From Aulosira sp. FACHB-615 (GTDB taxonomy: Bacteria > Cyanobacteriota > Cyanobacteriia > Cyanobacteriales > Nostocaceae), in the NCBI RefSeq assembly GCF_014698045.1, contig NZ_JACJSE010000007.1, positions 124,001 through 188,000 of the forward strand: DNA of 64,000 nt, written 5' to 3'. The notes below the pieces were generated by a model. The model searched no databases. It worked only from the letters and a program-made list of their open reading frames with translations, and was not told where the DNA came from. The translations under genes were made by a program, and so were the position numbers. Each line of letters begins with the position of its first letter. Within the stretch, counting starts at the first letter, position 1. Below are positions 54,459 to 63,839 of this stretch, piece by piece.

Positions 54459-54772
54459 GTAAAACTATTGAAGAATTCAAAAAATTAAGTGATGCCGAAG
54501 AATTTTTGAAATTCTTTGAATTACCTTACGACCAAAAAGTTGTAAATGTAAATCGTCTCCATATATTGAAAAAGTTCTCGCAATATATCCAAGAAATTGA
54601 CGAACAAGCTGCTGATTTAACTGCTGAAGAAAAACTGAATCAATATTGCTTGGCTTTACAACAGGCTTACGAGATATTTCTCGAATCAACACCCCAAGAA
54701 CAAAAGGTGTTCAAAGTCTTTAAAGACAAGCCCAAAAATGTAATTACGCTGACAGAACTCTCTTCTGATTAG
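54455..54772 (+). CDS. nifW: nitrogenase-stabilising protein NifW
   Basis: This 105-residue protein has LSDAEEFLKFFELPYDQKVVNVNRLHIL at the start, the NifW pattern. It associates with MoFe protein and helps protect or mature it. Overlaps DUF683 by 4 bp; its TAG stop is embedded in the ribosome-binding site TTAGGAGGTAAA of hesA. Confidence 0.94.
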   Translation: MSKTIEEFKKLSDAEEFLKFFELPYDQKVVNVNRLHILKKFSQYIQEIDEQAADLTAEEKLNQYCLALQQAYEIFLESTPQEQKVFKVFKDKPKNVITLTELSSD

Positions 54773-54782
54773 GAGGTAAATA

Positions 54783-55583
54783 GTGATCAACCTAACTCCT
54801 ACCGAGTTAGAACGTTATAGTCGCCAAATGATGCTTCCGAATTTTGGCGAAGCGGCTCAGAAGCGCCTGAAGTCAGCGACAGTATTGGTTACAGGTGTGG
54901 GGGGATTAGGTGGTACAGCCGCGCTTTACTTAGCAGTAGCAGGCGTTGGCAAACTAATTCTCGTCCGGGGTGGTGATTTACGCCTTGATGATATGAATCG
55001 TCAGATTCTCATGACTGATGATTGGGTTGGTAAGCCAAGGGTATTTAAGGCTAAAGAAACCTTACAAGCCATCAATCCTGATATTGAAATCGAAGCGGTT
55101 CATGATTATGTTACTGCTGAAAATGTAGATTCTTTGGTACAGTCCGCAGATATGGCACTGGACTGCGCTCATAATTTTACAGAACGCGATTTGTTGAATG
55201 CAGCTTGTGTGCGCTGGCGCAAACCAATGGTAGAAGCTGCAATGGATGGGATGGAAGCTTACCTGACAACAATTATTCCCGGTGTCACGCCTTGTTTATC
55301 TTGTCTGTTTCCCGAAAAACCTGAGTGGGATCGGCGTGGTTTCTCCGTGCTAGGTGCCGTTTCTGGGACATTGGCTTGTTTGACAGCACTGGAAGCAGTC
55401 AAGCTGATTACTGGGTTTAGTCAGCCTTTATTGTCACAATTGCTGACAATAGACTTCAACCGGATGGAATTTGCCAAGCGTCGTTCATACCGCGATCGCT
55501 CTTGTCAAGTATGCGGTAACAATGCACCTTGGAGATACTCGCAATCTCCATCAATGGAAACCACCAGTAATTTTACAACTTAA
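54783..55583 (+). CDS. hesA: HesA, ThiF/MoeB-like E1 activating enzyme
   Basis: This 266-residue protein begins at GTG, directed by a perfect AGGAGGT 8 bp upstream. It has ERYSRQMMLPNFGEAAQKRL, the ATP-binding GVGGLGGTAALYLA (about residues 38-51) and the zinc-binding pairs CLSC (about residue 175) and CQVC near the C-terminus. HesA is linked to heterocyst nitrogen fixation, likely adenylating a carrier protein or chaperoning metal or cluster transfer. Upstream is nifW, downstream hesB after a 250-bp repeat-bearing gap. Confidence 0.93.
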   Translation: MINLTPTELERYSRQMMLPNFGEAAQKRLKSATVLVTGVGGLGGTAALYLAVAGVGKLILVRGGDLRLDDMNRQILMTDDWVGKPRVFKAKETLQAINPDIEIEAVHDYVTAENVDSLVQSADMALDCAHNFTERDLLNAACVRWRKPMVEAAMDGMEAYLTTIIPGVTPCLSCLFPEKPEWDRRGFSVLGAVSGTLACLTALEAVKLITGFSQPLLSQLLTIDFNRMEFAKRRSYRDRSCQVCGNNAPWRYSQSPSMETTSNFTT

Positions 55584-55660
55584 TATTTTTGTCCTTTGTC
55601 ATTAGTCATTTGTATTTACAAATATGTTTTCAAACTATTTGTTTAACTGGCGAACTTTTT

Positions 55661-55740
55661 AGATCCCCCTAAATCCCCCTTAAAAAGGGGGACTTTAAGA
55701 GGCTCTTAGCCCCCCTTTTTAAGGAGGGTTGGGGGGATCT
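55661..55740. repeat. 80-bp palindromic repeat with AGATCCCCC ends
   Basis: Terminal AGATCCCCC and GGGGGGATCT are inverted repeats, and the inner CCCCCTTAAAAAGGGGG and CCCCCCTTTTTAAGGAGGG blocks form smaller hairpins. This MITE-like family recurs at 26152-26206 and 59291-59376. Confidence 0.8.
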
Positions 55741-55837
55741 AAGACTTTTGAAACACATCCTAATGACAAAGGACAATTATCACAAAAAACCCAAATTCTA
55801 GATTAGAACAATCAATCGCTACAGATTAGGAGATTGA

Positions 55838-56206
55838 ATGACTGTTACTTTAACAGAAAAAGCAGAATTTCGTTTGCGGGCTTTCCTGCGAGGTTCCGGT
55901 TCTGATGAGAATAGCACTAAAGGTATCCGAATCTCTGTCAAAGGTGGCGGTTGCAATGGCTATGAATATGGTATGGATGTCACCAGCCAACCCCAACCAG
56001 ATGATTTAGTAATCCAACAAGGTAGTGTGTTGGTTTACGTCGATGCCAAAAGTGCGCCCTTATTAGAAGGAATCGTGATTGATTTTGTCGAAGGGGTGGT
56101 AGAAAGCGGTTTCAAATTTACCAACCCTAATGCAACTAGTACCTGCGGTTGCGGCAAATCTTTCAAAACAGGAGACTGTACGCCAGATGGTGTTCCTTGT
56201 AGCTAA
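55838..56206 (+). CDS. hesB: HesB/IscA-family Fe-S carrier
   Basis: This 122-residue A-type carrier has the three cluster cysteines in KGGGCNGYEYGMD and TSTCGCGKSF. The start is TVTLTEKAEFRLRAFLRGSGSDEN. It ends FKTGDCTPDGVPCS, with two further cysteines. It hands clusters to nitrogenase components. TTAGGAGATTG is its ribosome-binding site. Confidence 0.95.
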   Translation: MTVTLTEKAEFRLRAFLRGSGSDENSTKGIRISVKGGGCNGYEYGMDVTSQPQPDDLVIQQGSVLVYVDAKSAPLLEGIVIDFVEGVVESGFKFTNPNATSTCGCGKSFKTGDCTPDGVPCS

Positions 56207-56488
56207 AAGAGTCTTCTTTTAGTGTTAAGTCAAACCATATAGGCTTTTCGTAAACGTACTCCGCACTAAATGTCAGAGACACTAGCTAATACTATTTTGG
56301 ATTTTAGATTTTGGATTTTGGATTGAGAATTACTATCTGCATCTAAGTTATATCAATCCATTTGTCTTAATCATTATCTAAATAGGTATAAAACTCATCA
56401 AATGCTGTGTCTTCCTATTCATGCTTTCTCGAAGAGGAGCCTGACACACTTCGAGAACCAACCGAACCGTAATGAGGAGAATCGGAAA

Positions 56489-56788
56489 ATGGCTACCTAT
56501 CAAGTAAGATTAATCAACAAAAAAGAAGACATCGATACCACAATTGAGGTAGATGAAGACACTACAATTTTAGACGCAGCCGAAGAAGCTGGTATTGAGT
56601 TACCTTTCTCTTGCCATGCAGGTTCTTGCTCTAGCTGTGTAGGCAAAGTTACTGAAGGTGAAGTTGATCAATCTGATCAAAACTTCTTAGATGACGAACA
56701 AGTATCTAAAGGATTTGCTCTATTGTGCGTTACCTATCCTCGTTCTAACTGCACAATCAAAACACACCAAGAACCTTACCTCGTATAA
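56489..56788 (+). CDS. fdxH: heterocyst [2Fe-2S] ferredoxin FdxH
   Basis: The ATG at 56489 (MATYQVRLINKKED) with GAGGAGAATCGG upstream gives the normal 99 residues; an in-frame ATG at 56402 adds 29 residues outside the family. The cluster is bound by Cys in SCHAGSCSSCVGK and LLCVTYPRSNC. FdxH is the immediate electron donor to NifH in heterocysts and differs from PetF by residues that match NifH. It probably has its own promoter in 56210-56480. Confidence 0.96.
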   Translation: MATYQVRLINKKEDIDTTIEVDEDTTILDAAEEAGIELPFSCHAGSCSSCVGKVTEGEVDQSDQNFLDDEQVSKGFALLCVTYPRSNCTIKTHQEPYLV

Positions 56789-56963
56789 TTGATGTCTTAG
56801 ACTATGCACAGAAGTTGCAGCTATACAGTCAAAATCTCTCTACACAGATTCAGATTGTATAGCTGCAATTTTTCATTACTACAGCTATTTTTAGCAATCC
56901 AAAAAGTATGAAAGATAATTTTCTTTACCTTTCATACTTCATACTTCACACTTCATACTTTTA

Positions 56964-57215
56964 ATGTTTAAGCCTTTTAGTGTAAGCGGCTGTTCTTTAG
57001 CACTGCTCCAACCTGGAGAGCAAGGTATTATAGCTTTTTATCAAACTCAAGATCAGAAAATCCTAGACCAGATTCATTCAGCAGGCATAAAAATTGGAAC
57101 TTGTATTACTCTAGAACAGCTACTTCCTTTATTACAAATGAAAGTTGCTGGAGAATCTATCAGTTTAAGCCAAGAAGTTGCTCAGACTATTTACGTGCGG
57201 ATAGTTGATAACTAA
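56964..57215 (+). CDS. FeoA-like domain protein
   Basis: This 83-residue protein starts MFKPFSVSGCSLALLQPGEQG and contains LDQIHSAGIKIGTCITLEQ, a FeoA-type SH3-like fold. It ends VAQTIYVRIVDN. Stand-alone FeoA-like genes after fdxH are usual in heterocystous nif clusters. A role in iron uptake regulation or in Fe-S supply is inferred. The spacer before it has GTATGAA/TTCATAC-type repeats (56908-56955). Confidence 0.8.
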   Translation: MFKPFSVSGCSLALLQPGEQGIIAFYQTQDQKILDQIHSAGIKIGTCITLEQLLPLLQMKVAGESISLSQEVAQTIYVRIVDN

Positions 57216-57658
57216 ATTCAAGCTAAAATCTACTACTGGTGAAGTAGAAGGACTAAATTAAACCTAATGTGAGATTACCTAGTTTCGATACTTCGACACC
57301 TTCGACAGGCTCAGGGCGGCGCTACGCTCAGTATTCACACTCCAGCAAAGCTCAGTGAACGCTTCGCTCAACCCTCTTTGAGTCAGCTTATTGAGCATTG
57401 AGCGTAGTCGAAATGCGTCTTCTCAATGAAAATATGTAAGATAACGCCGTGTGCAACTTTCTCTCAAACCTAACCCCCAACCCCTTCCCTGGTAGGGAAG
57501 GGGAGCAAGACTTAAAGCCTCTCTCCGCGTCGGGGAGAGGTTTGGAGAGGGGTTTCAAACATAAGTTGCACATCGCGTAATATATAAATTCTGTAGAGAC
57601 GTTGTATACAAAGTCTCTACAAAAATAAAAAAATTCCATTTAATGAATTAGTTATTTA
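57216..57658. repeat. intergenic palindromic repeats
   Basis: Two dispersed repeat types: a TTCGACACCTTCGACAGGCTC block with CTACGCTCAGT (57290-57410), and a nested palindrome 57445-57575. The latter is bounded by GTGCAACTT and AAGTTGCAC, with CTAACCCCCAACCCC and TCTCCGCGTCGGGGAGAGG inside. No gene is supported in this 443-bp gap. Confidence 0.65.
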
Positions 57659-57868
57659 TCAATCAATAGCAACAATAACATCGGACGCTTTAATAACAGC
57701 ATAAGCTTGCTTACCTTCTACCAACCCCAGGTTATCGGCTGAGGTTTTGGTAATAATAGAGACTAACTCTATTCCAGGTGCTAATTCTAAAGTTACTTCA
57801 GTATTAACTGAACCAGTTACAACTTTCTTAACGGTGGTTTTTAACGCATTCCGCGCACTAATTTCCAT
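57659..57868 (-). CDS. molbindin (Mop/TOBE domain) molybdate-binding protein
   Basis: I choose the ATG at 57868 with GGAAATAAAAAC upstream, giving 69 residues; an upstream in-frame start would add 20 unrelated residues. MEISARNALKTTVKKVVTGSVN and TEVTLELAPGIELVSIITK with SADNLGLVEGKQAYAVIKAS are a textbook single Mop domain. It binds molybdate as an oligomer and buffers Mo for FeMo-co or molybdopterin. Its place beside the nif cluster fits Mo supply. Confidence 0.9.
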   Translation of the reverse strand: MEISARNALKTTVKKVVTGSVNTEVTLELAPGIELVSIITKTSADNLGLVEGKQAYAVIKASDVIVAID

Positions 57869-58634
57869 GTTTTTATTTCCTTTTAAATCATGATTGCTTG
57901 AAACAATACCAACTTTTTGGAATATCAAGGTTATTTTTTAGATTTTCTTTATAAAATTACTAGATATAGTTTATACAAAATCTGTATAGCTAACAGTCCA
58001 CTACTAAAAATACTCCGCTAGAGGGAGAATTTGAGTTGAAATAATTTAGCACAATATATCACTACTTAAGAATATTTTTAGTTAAAATATTGATACATGA
58101 ACTTTGTCTACAAAACTTAATTTCAAAAAATAATTGTTACCTAGTAAACAAATCAATATCTATAAATTTTGATATTAAACAAATATCCTGAATAAACATA
58201 CTATTAAAAAAATAAATGTAGTTTGTGCTGCATTTTGATATTTTTTTGTGATATTTAACCAATATCTTTATGAGAATACACACTTGTTTATGGAACAAAC
58301 CTATCAGAGTGATAATATATAAGTAAGCTAAATTGTTGCTAGTGAACCAAACTTCAGCAGCAAGAGATTACAGGGTTATCCAAGACATTTCTACCGAAAT
58401 CCTGGTACATCTGAAAGTTAGACAGACGATGCGATCGCTTCAGCAATAGAGTAGGGAAAATGTGTAAATCTTATACTGATAATTGATGATTCTACTCAGT
58501 AGAATTTAGGGCTAATACTGCGTAAAACCTGTGTCTAATTTTCATCATACTTAGACGAAGCAAAAACAGTTTGGGAATAAGTGCAGCAGTTTAGAAACAA
58601 TTCCCTTACTTGCAATAAATAAGGAGCAGGAATT
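57869..58634. other. AT-rich intergenic region
   Basis: A divergent promoter region between the molbindin and the CBS-protein gene. It is AT-rich with long A/T runs (58070-58320) and repeated AATATC-type words; no gene or structured repeat is clear. TAAGGAGCAGG at 58619 is the ribosome-binding site of the CBS gene. Confidence 0.4.
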
Positions 58635-59261
58635 ATGCGAGCCAAACATATTATGACTCAAGATGTAGCTACCATTCGCGGCTCCGCTACAGTAGCAGAA
58701 GCAGTGAAATTATTAAGGCTCAAACAACTGCAAGAATTGATTGTAGAACCTCGTCATAGTGGTGATGCTTACGGCATTATGACTGAGAGTGATATTGCAG
58801 CCAAAGTGGTTGCTTATGGAAAAGATCCTCAAAGAACTTATGTTTACGAAATAATGAGCAAACCCTGTGTCACTGTAGATCCTGACCTTGATTTAGAATA
58901 TGTTGCAAGGTTATTGATTAATACAGGGATGCGGAGTGCGCCTGTCATCCGTGGTGAATTACTTGGGATGATTACTATCAGCGATATTATCCACAAAGGC
59001 GACTTTGTAGATAAACCAAAACTCCTATTCTTGCAAAAAGAGATATATAAAGCAGTCTCCAACGCACGGGCAATTTCTGCGAATTATGGCCCAGACTCTA
59101 AACGCACAATTGAAGCTTGGGATTTCGTAGATGAACTCGAAGCTGAAGCTGGTTTTTATGGCGCACCCAAGCAAGATAAATCTTCTAGAGAACTATTCTC
59201 TGAAGAACCGAAACCAATGGTCGCAGGTGAGCAACCTAACCAAACAATGAATGCTGTCTAA
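58635..59261 (+). CDS. tandem CBS-domain protein
   Basis: This 208-residue protein has two CBS motifs: MTQDVATIRGSATVAEAVKLL (about residues 7-60) and IMSKPCVTVDPDLDLEYVARLL with RGELLGMITISDIIHKG (about 74-130). The C-terminal 75 residues are charged, with AWDFVDELEAEAGFYGAP. CBS pairs bind adenosyl nucleotides, so an energy-sensing role in nitrogen-fixing cells is possible but inferred. Confidence 0.85.
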   Translation: MRAKHIMTQDVATIRGSATVAEAVKLLRLKQLQELIVEPRHSGDAYGIMTESDIAAKVVAYGKDPQRTYVYEIMSKPCVTVDPDLDLEYVARLLINTGMRSAPVIRGELLGMITISDIIHKGDFVDKPKLLFLQKEIYKAVSNARAISANYGPDSKRTIEAWDFVDELEAEAGFYGAPKQDKSSRELFSEEPKPMVAGEQPNQTMNAV

Positions 59262-59290
59262 TGAGGATATCTGAGAATTATTAAACTGTT

Positions 59291-59376
59291 GATCCCCCCT
59301 AGCCCCCCTTATAAAGGGGGGAAACTAAGAAATCTAATTCCCTCCCCTTTCCAAGGGGAGGGTTAGGGAGGGGTAA
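59291..59376. repeat. palindromic repeat, AGATCCCCC family
   Basis: GATCCCCCCTAGCCCCCC and the AAAGGGGGG block form one hairpin; CCTCCCCTTTCC and AAGGGGAGGGTTAGGGAGGGG form a second. It separates the CBS gene from the ankyrin gene. Confidence 0.7.
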
Positions 59377-59467
59377 AAGTTCATCTCATGGACAGTATTT
59401 TCAAAAAGTTTTTGTGAATGGTGGGCATTGTCCACCATTCCCTTTTATTAGTGAATAAAAGCAGTTT

Positions 59468-59932
59468 ATGAAACAACAAAATCAGCAAAGTTTGAGTCAA
59501 ACAACTTGTGAATGGTTGATAGGTAATAATTACAATCTTGAAGATTTAAATCAGCGTGGTGAAAATGGTGATACAGCTTTAATGAAAGCCACTAGGATAG
59601 GTAATTATTCAGTCGTTCAAGAATTGATTAGTGCAGGCGCGGATATTAATGCCAGAAATAATGATAGTAATAATGCCTTATGGTTTGCTTGCTTTGGCAA
59701 TCATTATGAATTAATTAATTTGCTGCTAGAAATGAAAATTAATATCGATAACCAAAACGATAACGGTGCAACAGTGTTAATGTATGCAGCTTCAGCAGGT
59801 AAAGCAGAAGTAGTCAAGTTACTTTTACAACATCATCCGAATTTAAATTTAAAAAACTTAGACGATTACAAAGCTATAGATTTTGCCAGCACTATCGAAG
59901 TTTTAAGGATGCTGAAAGATGCTACAAAATGA
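59468..59932 (+). CDS. ankyrin-repeat protein
   Basis: This 154-residue protein has about three ankyrin repeats: ENGDTALMKATRIGNYSVVQ, SNNALWFACFGNHYELINLL and NGATVLMYAASAGKAEVVKL, each with the A-helix pattern. It overlaps the following SagB-type gene by 14 bp, so the two are coupled and the ankyrin protein may present or bind it. Confidence 0.9.
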   Translation: MKQQNQQSLSQTTCEWLIGNNYNLEDLNQRGENGDTALMKATRIGNYSVVQELISAGADINARNNDSNNALWFACFGNHYELINLLLEMKINIDNQNDNGATVLMYAASAGKAEVVKLLLQHHPNLNLKNLDDYKAIDFASTIEVLRMLKDATK

Positions 59933-61205
59933 ATTATCTAGCAAAAATTTTCATCAAAGGACTAAACATTCTTACCTATCAGTGCAGCTTGACCCTAATT
60001 ATGTAGACCCAACAACGCAACCATCTGCTTTTAAGCAATATCCAAAATTTTATCGCAGGCTGCAATTAAATCTCAATCATCCCATTCATTCTTTCATTTA
60101 CTTAACAAGTGCAATCACCTTAGAAAAGACTTATAAGGATGTAGCCTATCAACTACGTGTTAATCCTTCTGCGGGTGGGTTATATCCTACTGAGATTTAT
60201 GTACAAATTCGTGGCATCCCGGAAATAGTTGATGGCATCTACCATCTAGAAGTTGAGAATAATTGTCTAACACTCATCTATGAATTAATAGATGATGGCT
60301 TGGAAAGTTATATTATACCGGGCAAATGTATCAAGGGAGTCATTTTTTTAATTAGTTGCGTTTATTATAGGTCTAGTTGGAAATATAAAAACAGAAGTCT
60401 GAGATATTGCTTTTTAGATAGCGGACACCATTTAGGTACAATTGCCGCATCGGCTGATCTCTATGACAAAAATATCCAGCTAATGTTTGACTTTGATAAG
60501 TTAGCTCTTAATTCTGACTTAGGTTTTGAGAATAAAGAGTTTGTGACTGCTAGTGTTCTATGTGGGGAAGTAGAAGAAAAGCATGTGAGACGCTTAAGGC
60601 TGAAAATTCCTTTTGTGAGTGGTACAGATTATTTTGAAGCTCATCAATTTATTGAAGATGGCTATCAGGTAACAGCTTTACACAAGAGTCCAAAACAACA
60701 GCTAGAGCATCCCAAATTTAAGTTTGACAAGGATAAATTTTATCAAACTGTTTGGCATAGACGTTCAAATAGACGTTTCCGGAAACAGTTGATTTCTCAA
60801 GAAGATTATTTCAGGATATTGCAACAACTAAAGCAACCAATTCCCACAGAAAGTTGTGAAGCAATCAAAGTTTATTCAGTCGTGCATCGAGTAGAGGGGA
60901 TATCCCCTGGGTTATATCAAAACAATCATCTGATTAAAAGTGGCGATTTTAGCGAACATACTGGTTATTTGTGCATTAATCAGGCTATTGCGCGTGATTG
61001 TGCAGTAACTTTGTTTTTTGTGTCTGACTATACAAGTTATCAAACCGCTATGCAGTTAGCAGGTTTTTTAGGACACAGAGTTTACCTGAGTAGTAATTAC
61101 TTGGGGATACAATGTAGCGGAATTGGCGCGTTTTATGACGATGAAACCCAGAGTTTCTTAGAAACAAAAATGGATATTCTCTACGCAATGGCTATTGGCA
61201 ATTAA
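59919..61205 (+). CDS. SagB-type/nitroreductase-family oxidoreductase
   Basis: This 428-residue protein contains two nitroreductase-like halves. The first has LRVNPSAGGLYPTEIYVQIRG (about residues 83-103), the SagB pattern. The second has WHRRSNRRFRKQLISQEDYF (about 281-300) and AGFLGHRVYLSSNYLGIQCSGIGAFYDDE (about 380-410). FMN-dependent dehydrogenases of this class oxidise azolines in peptide natural products, but stand-alone cyanobacterial members have unknown substrates. No precursor peptide or YcaO gene is seen nearby. Confidence 0.85.
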   Translation: MLQNELSSKNFHQRTKHSYLSVQLDPNYVDPTTQPSAFKQYPKFYRRLQLNLNHPIHSFIYLTSAITLEKTYKDVAYQLRVNPSAGGLYPTEIYVQIRGIPEIVDGIYHLEVENNCLTLIYELIDDGLESYIIPGKCIKGVIFLISCVYYRSSWKYKNRSLRYCFLDSGHHLGTIAASADLYDKNIQLMFDFDKLALNSDLGFENKEFVTASVLCGEVEEKHVRRLRLKIPFVSGTDYFEAHQFIEDGYQVTALHKSPKQQLEHPKFKFDKDKFYQTVWHRRSNRRFRKQLISQEDYFRILQQLKQPIPTESCEAIKVYSVVHRVEGISPGLYQNNHLIKSGDFSEHTGYLCINQAIARDCAVTLFFVSDYTSYQTAMQLAGFLGHRVYLSSNYLGIQCSGIGAFYDDETQSFLETKMDILYAMAIGN

Positions 61206-61223
61206 GTAGTTTTGTAAGTAGAG

Positions 61224-61604
61224 ATGGCTAGGTATATGTTCTGTTACAACGATGATTACGATTACCGTCCAATGCAACCGTCATCGGCAGATATTATTTT
61301 ACGGCAACAACTAGAGCATTCTATTAGTAAATACTTTTATGAAGCGTGCGATCGCACAATTCAAAATCTTCTTTCTCATTGTCGCTGGTATGTCACCAGT
61401 GACGCTAGTGCGATGACCTTAGTAATTGAATGTCCCGACCCTGTTACCAACTGGCGAGTTCTACAACAAATCGTCGCAATGGGGTCATTACTCCAGTCAA
61501 TTGTCACCAGTGCTAAAATCCGCGTTTGTCCTCCCGAAAGCCAAGGTATCCCCTTTGAAATGCGGGTAGATGAAATTGCTGTTTACCGTGATATGGCTGG
61601 CTAG
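61224..61604 (+). CDS. conserved hypothetical protein near hupW
   Basis: This 126-residue protein with DYRPMQPSSADIILRQQLEHSIS and SAMTLVIECPDPVTNWRVLQQI has no recognised motif. It appears soluble, with alternating helix and strand tendency. It lies 19 bp after the SagB-type gene on the same strand and ends close to the convergent hupW gene, so it may belong to the ankyrin-SagB operon. Confidence 0.65.
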   Translation: MARYMFCYNDDYDYRPMQPSSADIILRQQLEHSISKYFYEACDRTIQNLLSHCRWYVTSDASAMTLVIECPDPVTNWRVLQQIVAMGSLLQSIVTSAKIRVCPPESQGIPFEMRVDEIAVYRDMAG

Positions 61605-61634
61605 AAAAAGCGTGTATGAAGAGAGTAGGAAAGA

Positions 61635-62117
<483 letters not shown>

Positions 62118-62180
62118 AAATTACTAATTGTGACACTATACTTAATTTTTAATGGTGTAGCTTTCATAAAAAAGCAGTTT

Positions 62181-62567
62181 ATGTCACAAGAACATTGGTA
62201 TTTTATTAAAAATTATTATCAAAATCCGTCAATGCCTACTCAGTATCTTTCTTTTGAGGTTATGGCTTGGTTGGTAGATCAAATTATTGAATCTAGATTT
62301 TCCAACCTATTTTTTCCATTGCTATCACATCAAGCTCTACATATTCAAATCTCTAGTGATTGGTGCAAAATAAGTAAATTATCTAAAGTTACTATTTACC
62401 CCAAGCGGAACTGGTTAACATTTCACTACTGTATATTCAATGAGTTTAATAAGTATCAGTTCGATGAATATAAAGTTATGCTTGACCAGTCTGATTATCT
62501 GACAGAAACTATGTTCACACTTCTTGAACGCCTAGAAAACTACTATTTACCTGTCCAAATTGAATAA
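62181..62567 (+). CDS. hypothetical protein
   Basis: From the ATG at 62181 (MSQEHWYFIKNYYQ) the product has 128 residues; a GTG at 62130 would add 17. It is rich in aromatic residues (WYFIKNYY, MAWLVDQIIESRFSNLFFP, WLTFHYCIF) and appears globular. No family recognised. It starts about 60 bp from the divergent hupW gene. Confidence 0.5.
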   Translation: MSQEHWYFIKNYYQNPSMPTQYLSFEVMAWLVDQIIESRFSNLFFPLLSHQALHIQISSDWCKISKLSKVTIYPKRNWLTFHYCIFNEFNKYQFDEYKVMLDQSDYLTETMFTLLERLENYYLPVQIE

Positions 62568-62574
62568 AAACTGC

Positions 62575-62895
62575 TCAACTAGCACTCGAAACAAAGCTTA
62601 ACAATATCCCCAAAACCTTATCGACAGGAGGAATGTTGTACTCTGTGAGCCAGATTGTGACGGTTTGGGATTCTAGTTTGAGAAACTTCCAGCGATCGCC
62701 TGACGTAACTGCACCGTAAATTATAGGTATCGGACTATTATTCGCCAAGGCTAAACTTAAGCGTTTATTGATAGTCTCTATTAAAAACTGGCTAGGAGTT
62801 ACAGGTTCAATGTCTTGGAGAAAATCAAAAGGTTCAATAACCGTCAGCCCAAAATCTTTTTTAACCTTTTTGAGTGTAAAGTCACTATAAGGCAT
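62575..62895 (-). CDS. core-deleted paralogue of the element's PD-(D/E)xK-like protein
   Basis: This 106-residue protein matches the 200-residue protein at 43229-43831 at both ends: MPYSDFTLKKVKKDFGL for the first 17 residues, and PIIYGAVTSGDRWKFLKLE with VTIWLTEYNIPPVDKVLGIL for the last 50. Roughly 85 residues in the middle, including the Asp and E-x-K motif residues, are absent in the join near NNSPIP. It may be a remnant or a regulatory form. The frame is intact. Confidence 0.7.
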   Translation of the reverse strand: MPYSDFTLKKVKKDFGLTVIEPFDFLQDIEPVTPSQFLIETINKRLSLALANNSPIPIIYGAVTSGDRWKFLKLESQTVTIWLTEYNIPPVDKVLGILLSFVSSAS

Positions 62896-62998
62896 AATTT
62901 AATTCATAATCTGCTTTGTTGTATCCTTATGTTACAACTTAATGGCTTTGTCTCATAAAAAAGACAAAGCCTCGGAATAATTAACAAATAACCACAAT

Positions 62999-63421
62999 TT
63001 AGAACGTTACATTATATTTATCAGCCAGTTCAGATAGCTTTTCATACTGCTGAATGGCGGCTTCTGTGATTAACTGTTTCGCTTCTTCTGGCGTTGTGCC
63101 ATTTTCGGGAATCAAATACTTCACATAAAGGGCGATAAAATCAGCCATAATTGCCGAACCTATCAAACCATGACTATCAGCTTCTTGACCAGCCATTGTT
63201 GCTACTAAACCCGCTTTGATGGGGTCTGGTTTCTCTTTCATGAACTGATCAATTAGTTGCCAAATATACTCGTTTGGTATGAGATTTTCTAACTTGGTTT
63301 TGTTAGGTGTAAATTCTATACCTGCGGCTTTTGACTGTTCTAAAACACACCATTCTGTAAATTCTTGTAGTGCTGCTTCGGGAAGTTTGGGAAGATATTT
63401 GTGTAGTTCTAAATCAGACAC
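62999..63421 (-). CDS. conserved hypothetical protein
   Basis: This 140-residue soluble, acidic and largely helical protein (LHKYLPKLPEAALQEFTEWCVLEQ and TTPEEAKQLITEAAIQQYEKL). It has no recognised domain. It is monocistronic. Confidence 0.55.
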   Translation of the reverse strand: MSDLELHKYLPKLPEAALQEFTEWCVLEQSKAAGIEFTPNKTKLENLIPNEYIWQLIDQFMKEKPDPIKAGLVATMAGQEADSHGLIGSAIMADFIALYVKYLIPENGTTPEEAKQLITEAAIQQYEKLSELADKYNVTF

Positions 63422-63839
63422 AAGCTTACCTTATAAATTTCAGGTTGGTTGAAGTGTAATAAAGCAAGCCTAACGCACTATTTCTAGTAGTTTTAGTGTG
63501 TTATGCTACGGTCGTAGAATAATATAGTAGACGAATGAACTTATATGTGCTAAACACAGCCTATTGAAGCTGAGAAACATCTAAAATCCAGAACCAGTCC
63601 CAGTGTCCATTGTCAAATGACAGGCTCAAGCAGAGAATATACAACTTGAATGCACACTAGTTTCATAGAGTAGATAGCTAAAATAAAGCATCAAGTATTC
63701 CAGGAGCTTGTAATAACATATTGATTCTTGATGTCATGGAGAAAATCAGATAAAAGATTTCTGAGATTGGGATGGACAATTGATCAATATATGTATTACA
63801 ATAAGACTACAATCTAAAGTTAAAGGCTAAAAAATTTTT
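63422..63839. other. intergenic region
   Basis: AT-rich spacer of 418 bp; a CCAGAACCAGTCCCAGTGTCCATTG-like segment near 63588 has no clear partner. No gene or structured repeat seen. Confidence 0.3.

Noticed and set aside
57388..57639. 83-codon minus-strand frame
   Set aside because: It lies within the 57445-57575 palindrome and its flanks, which are dispersed repeats.
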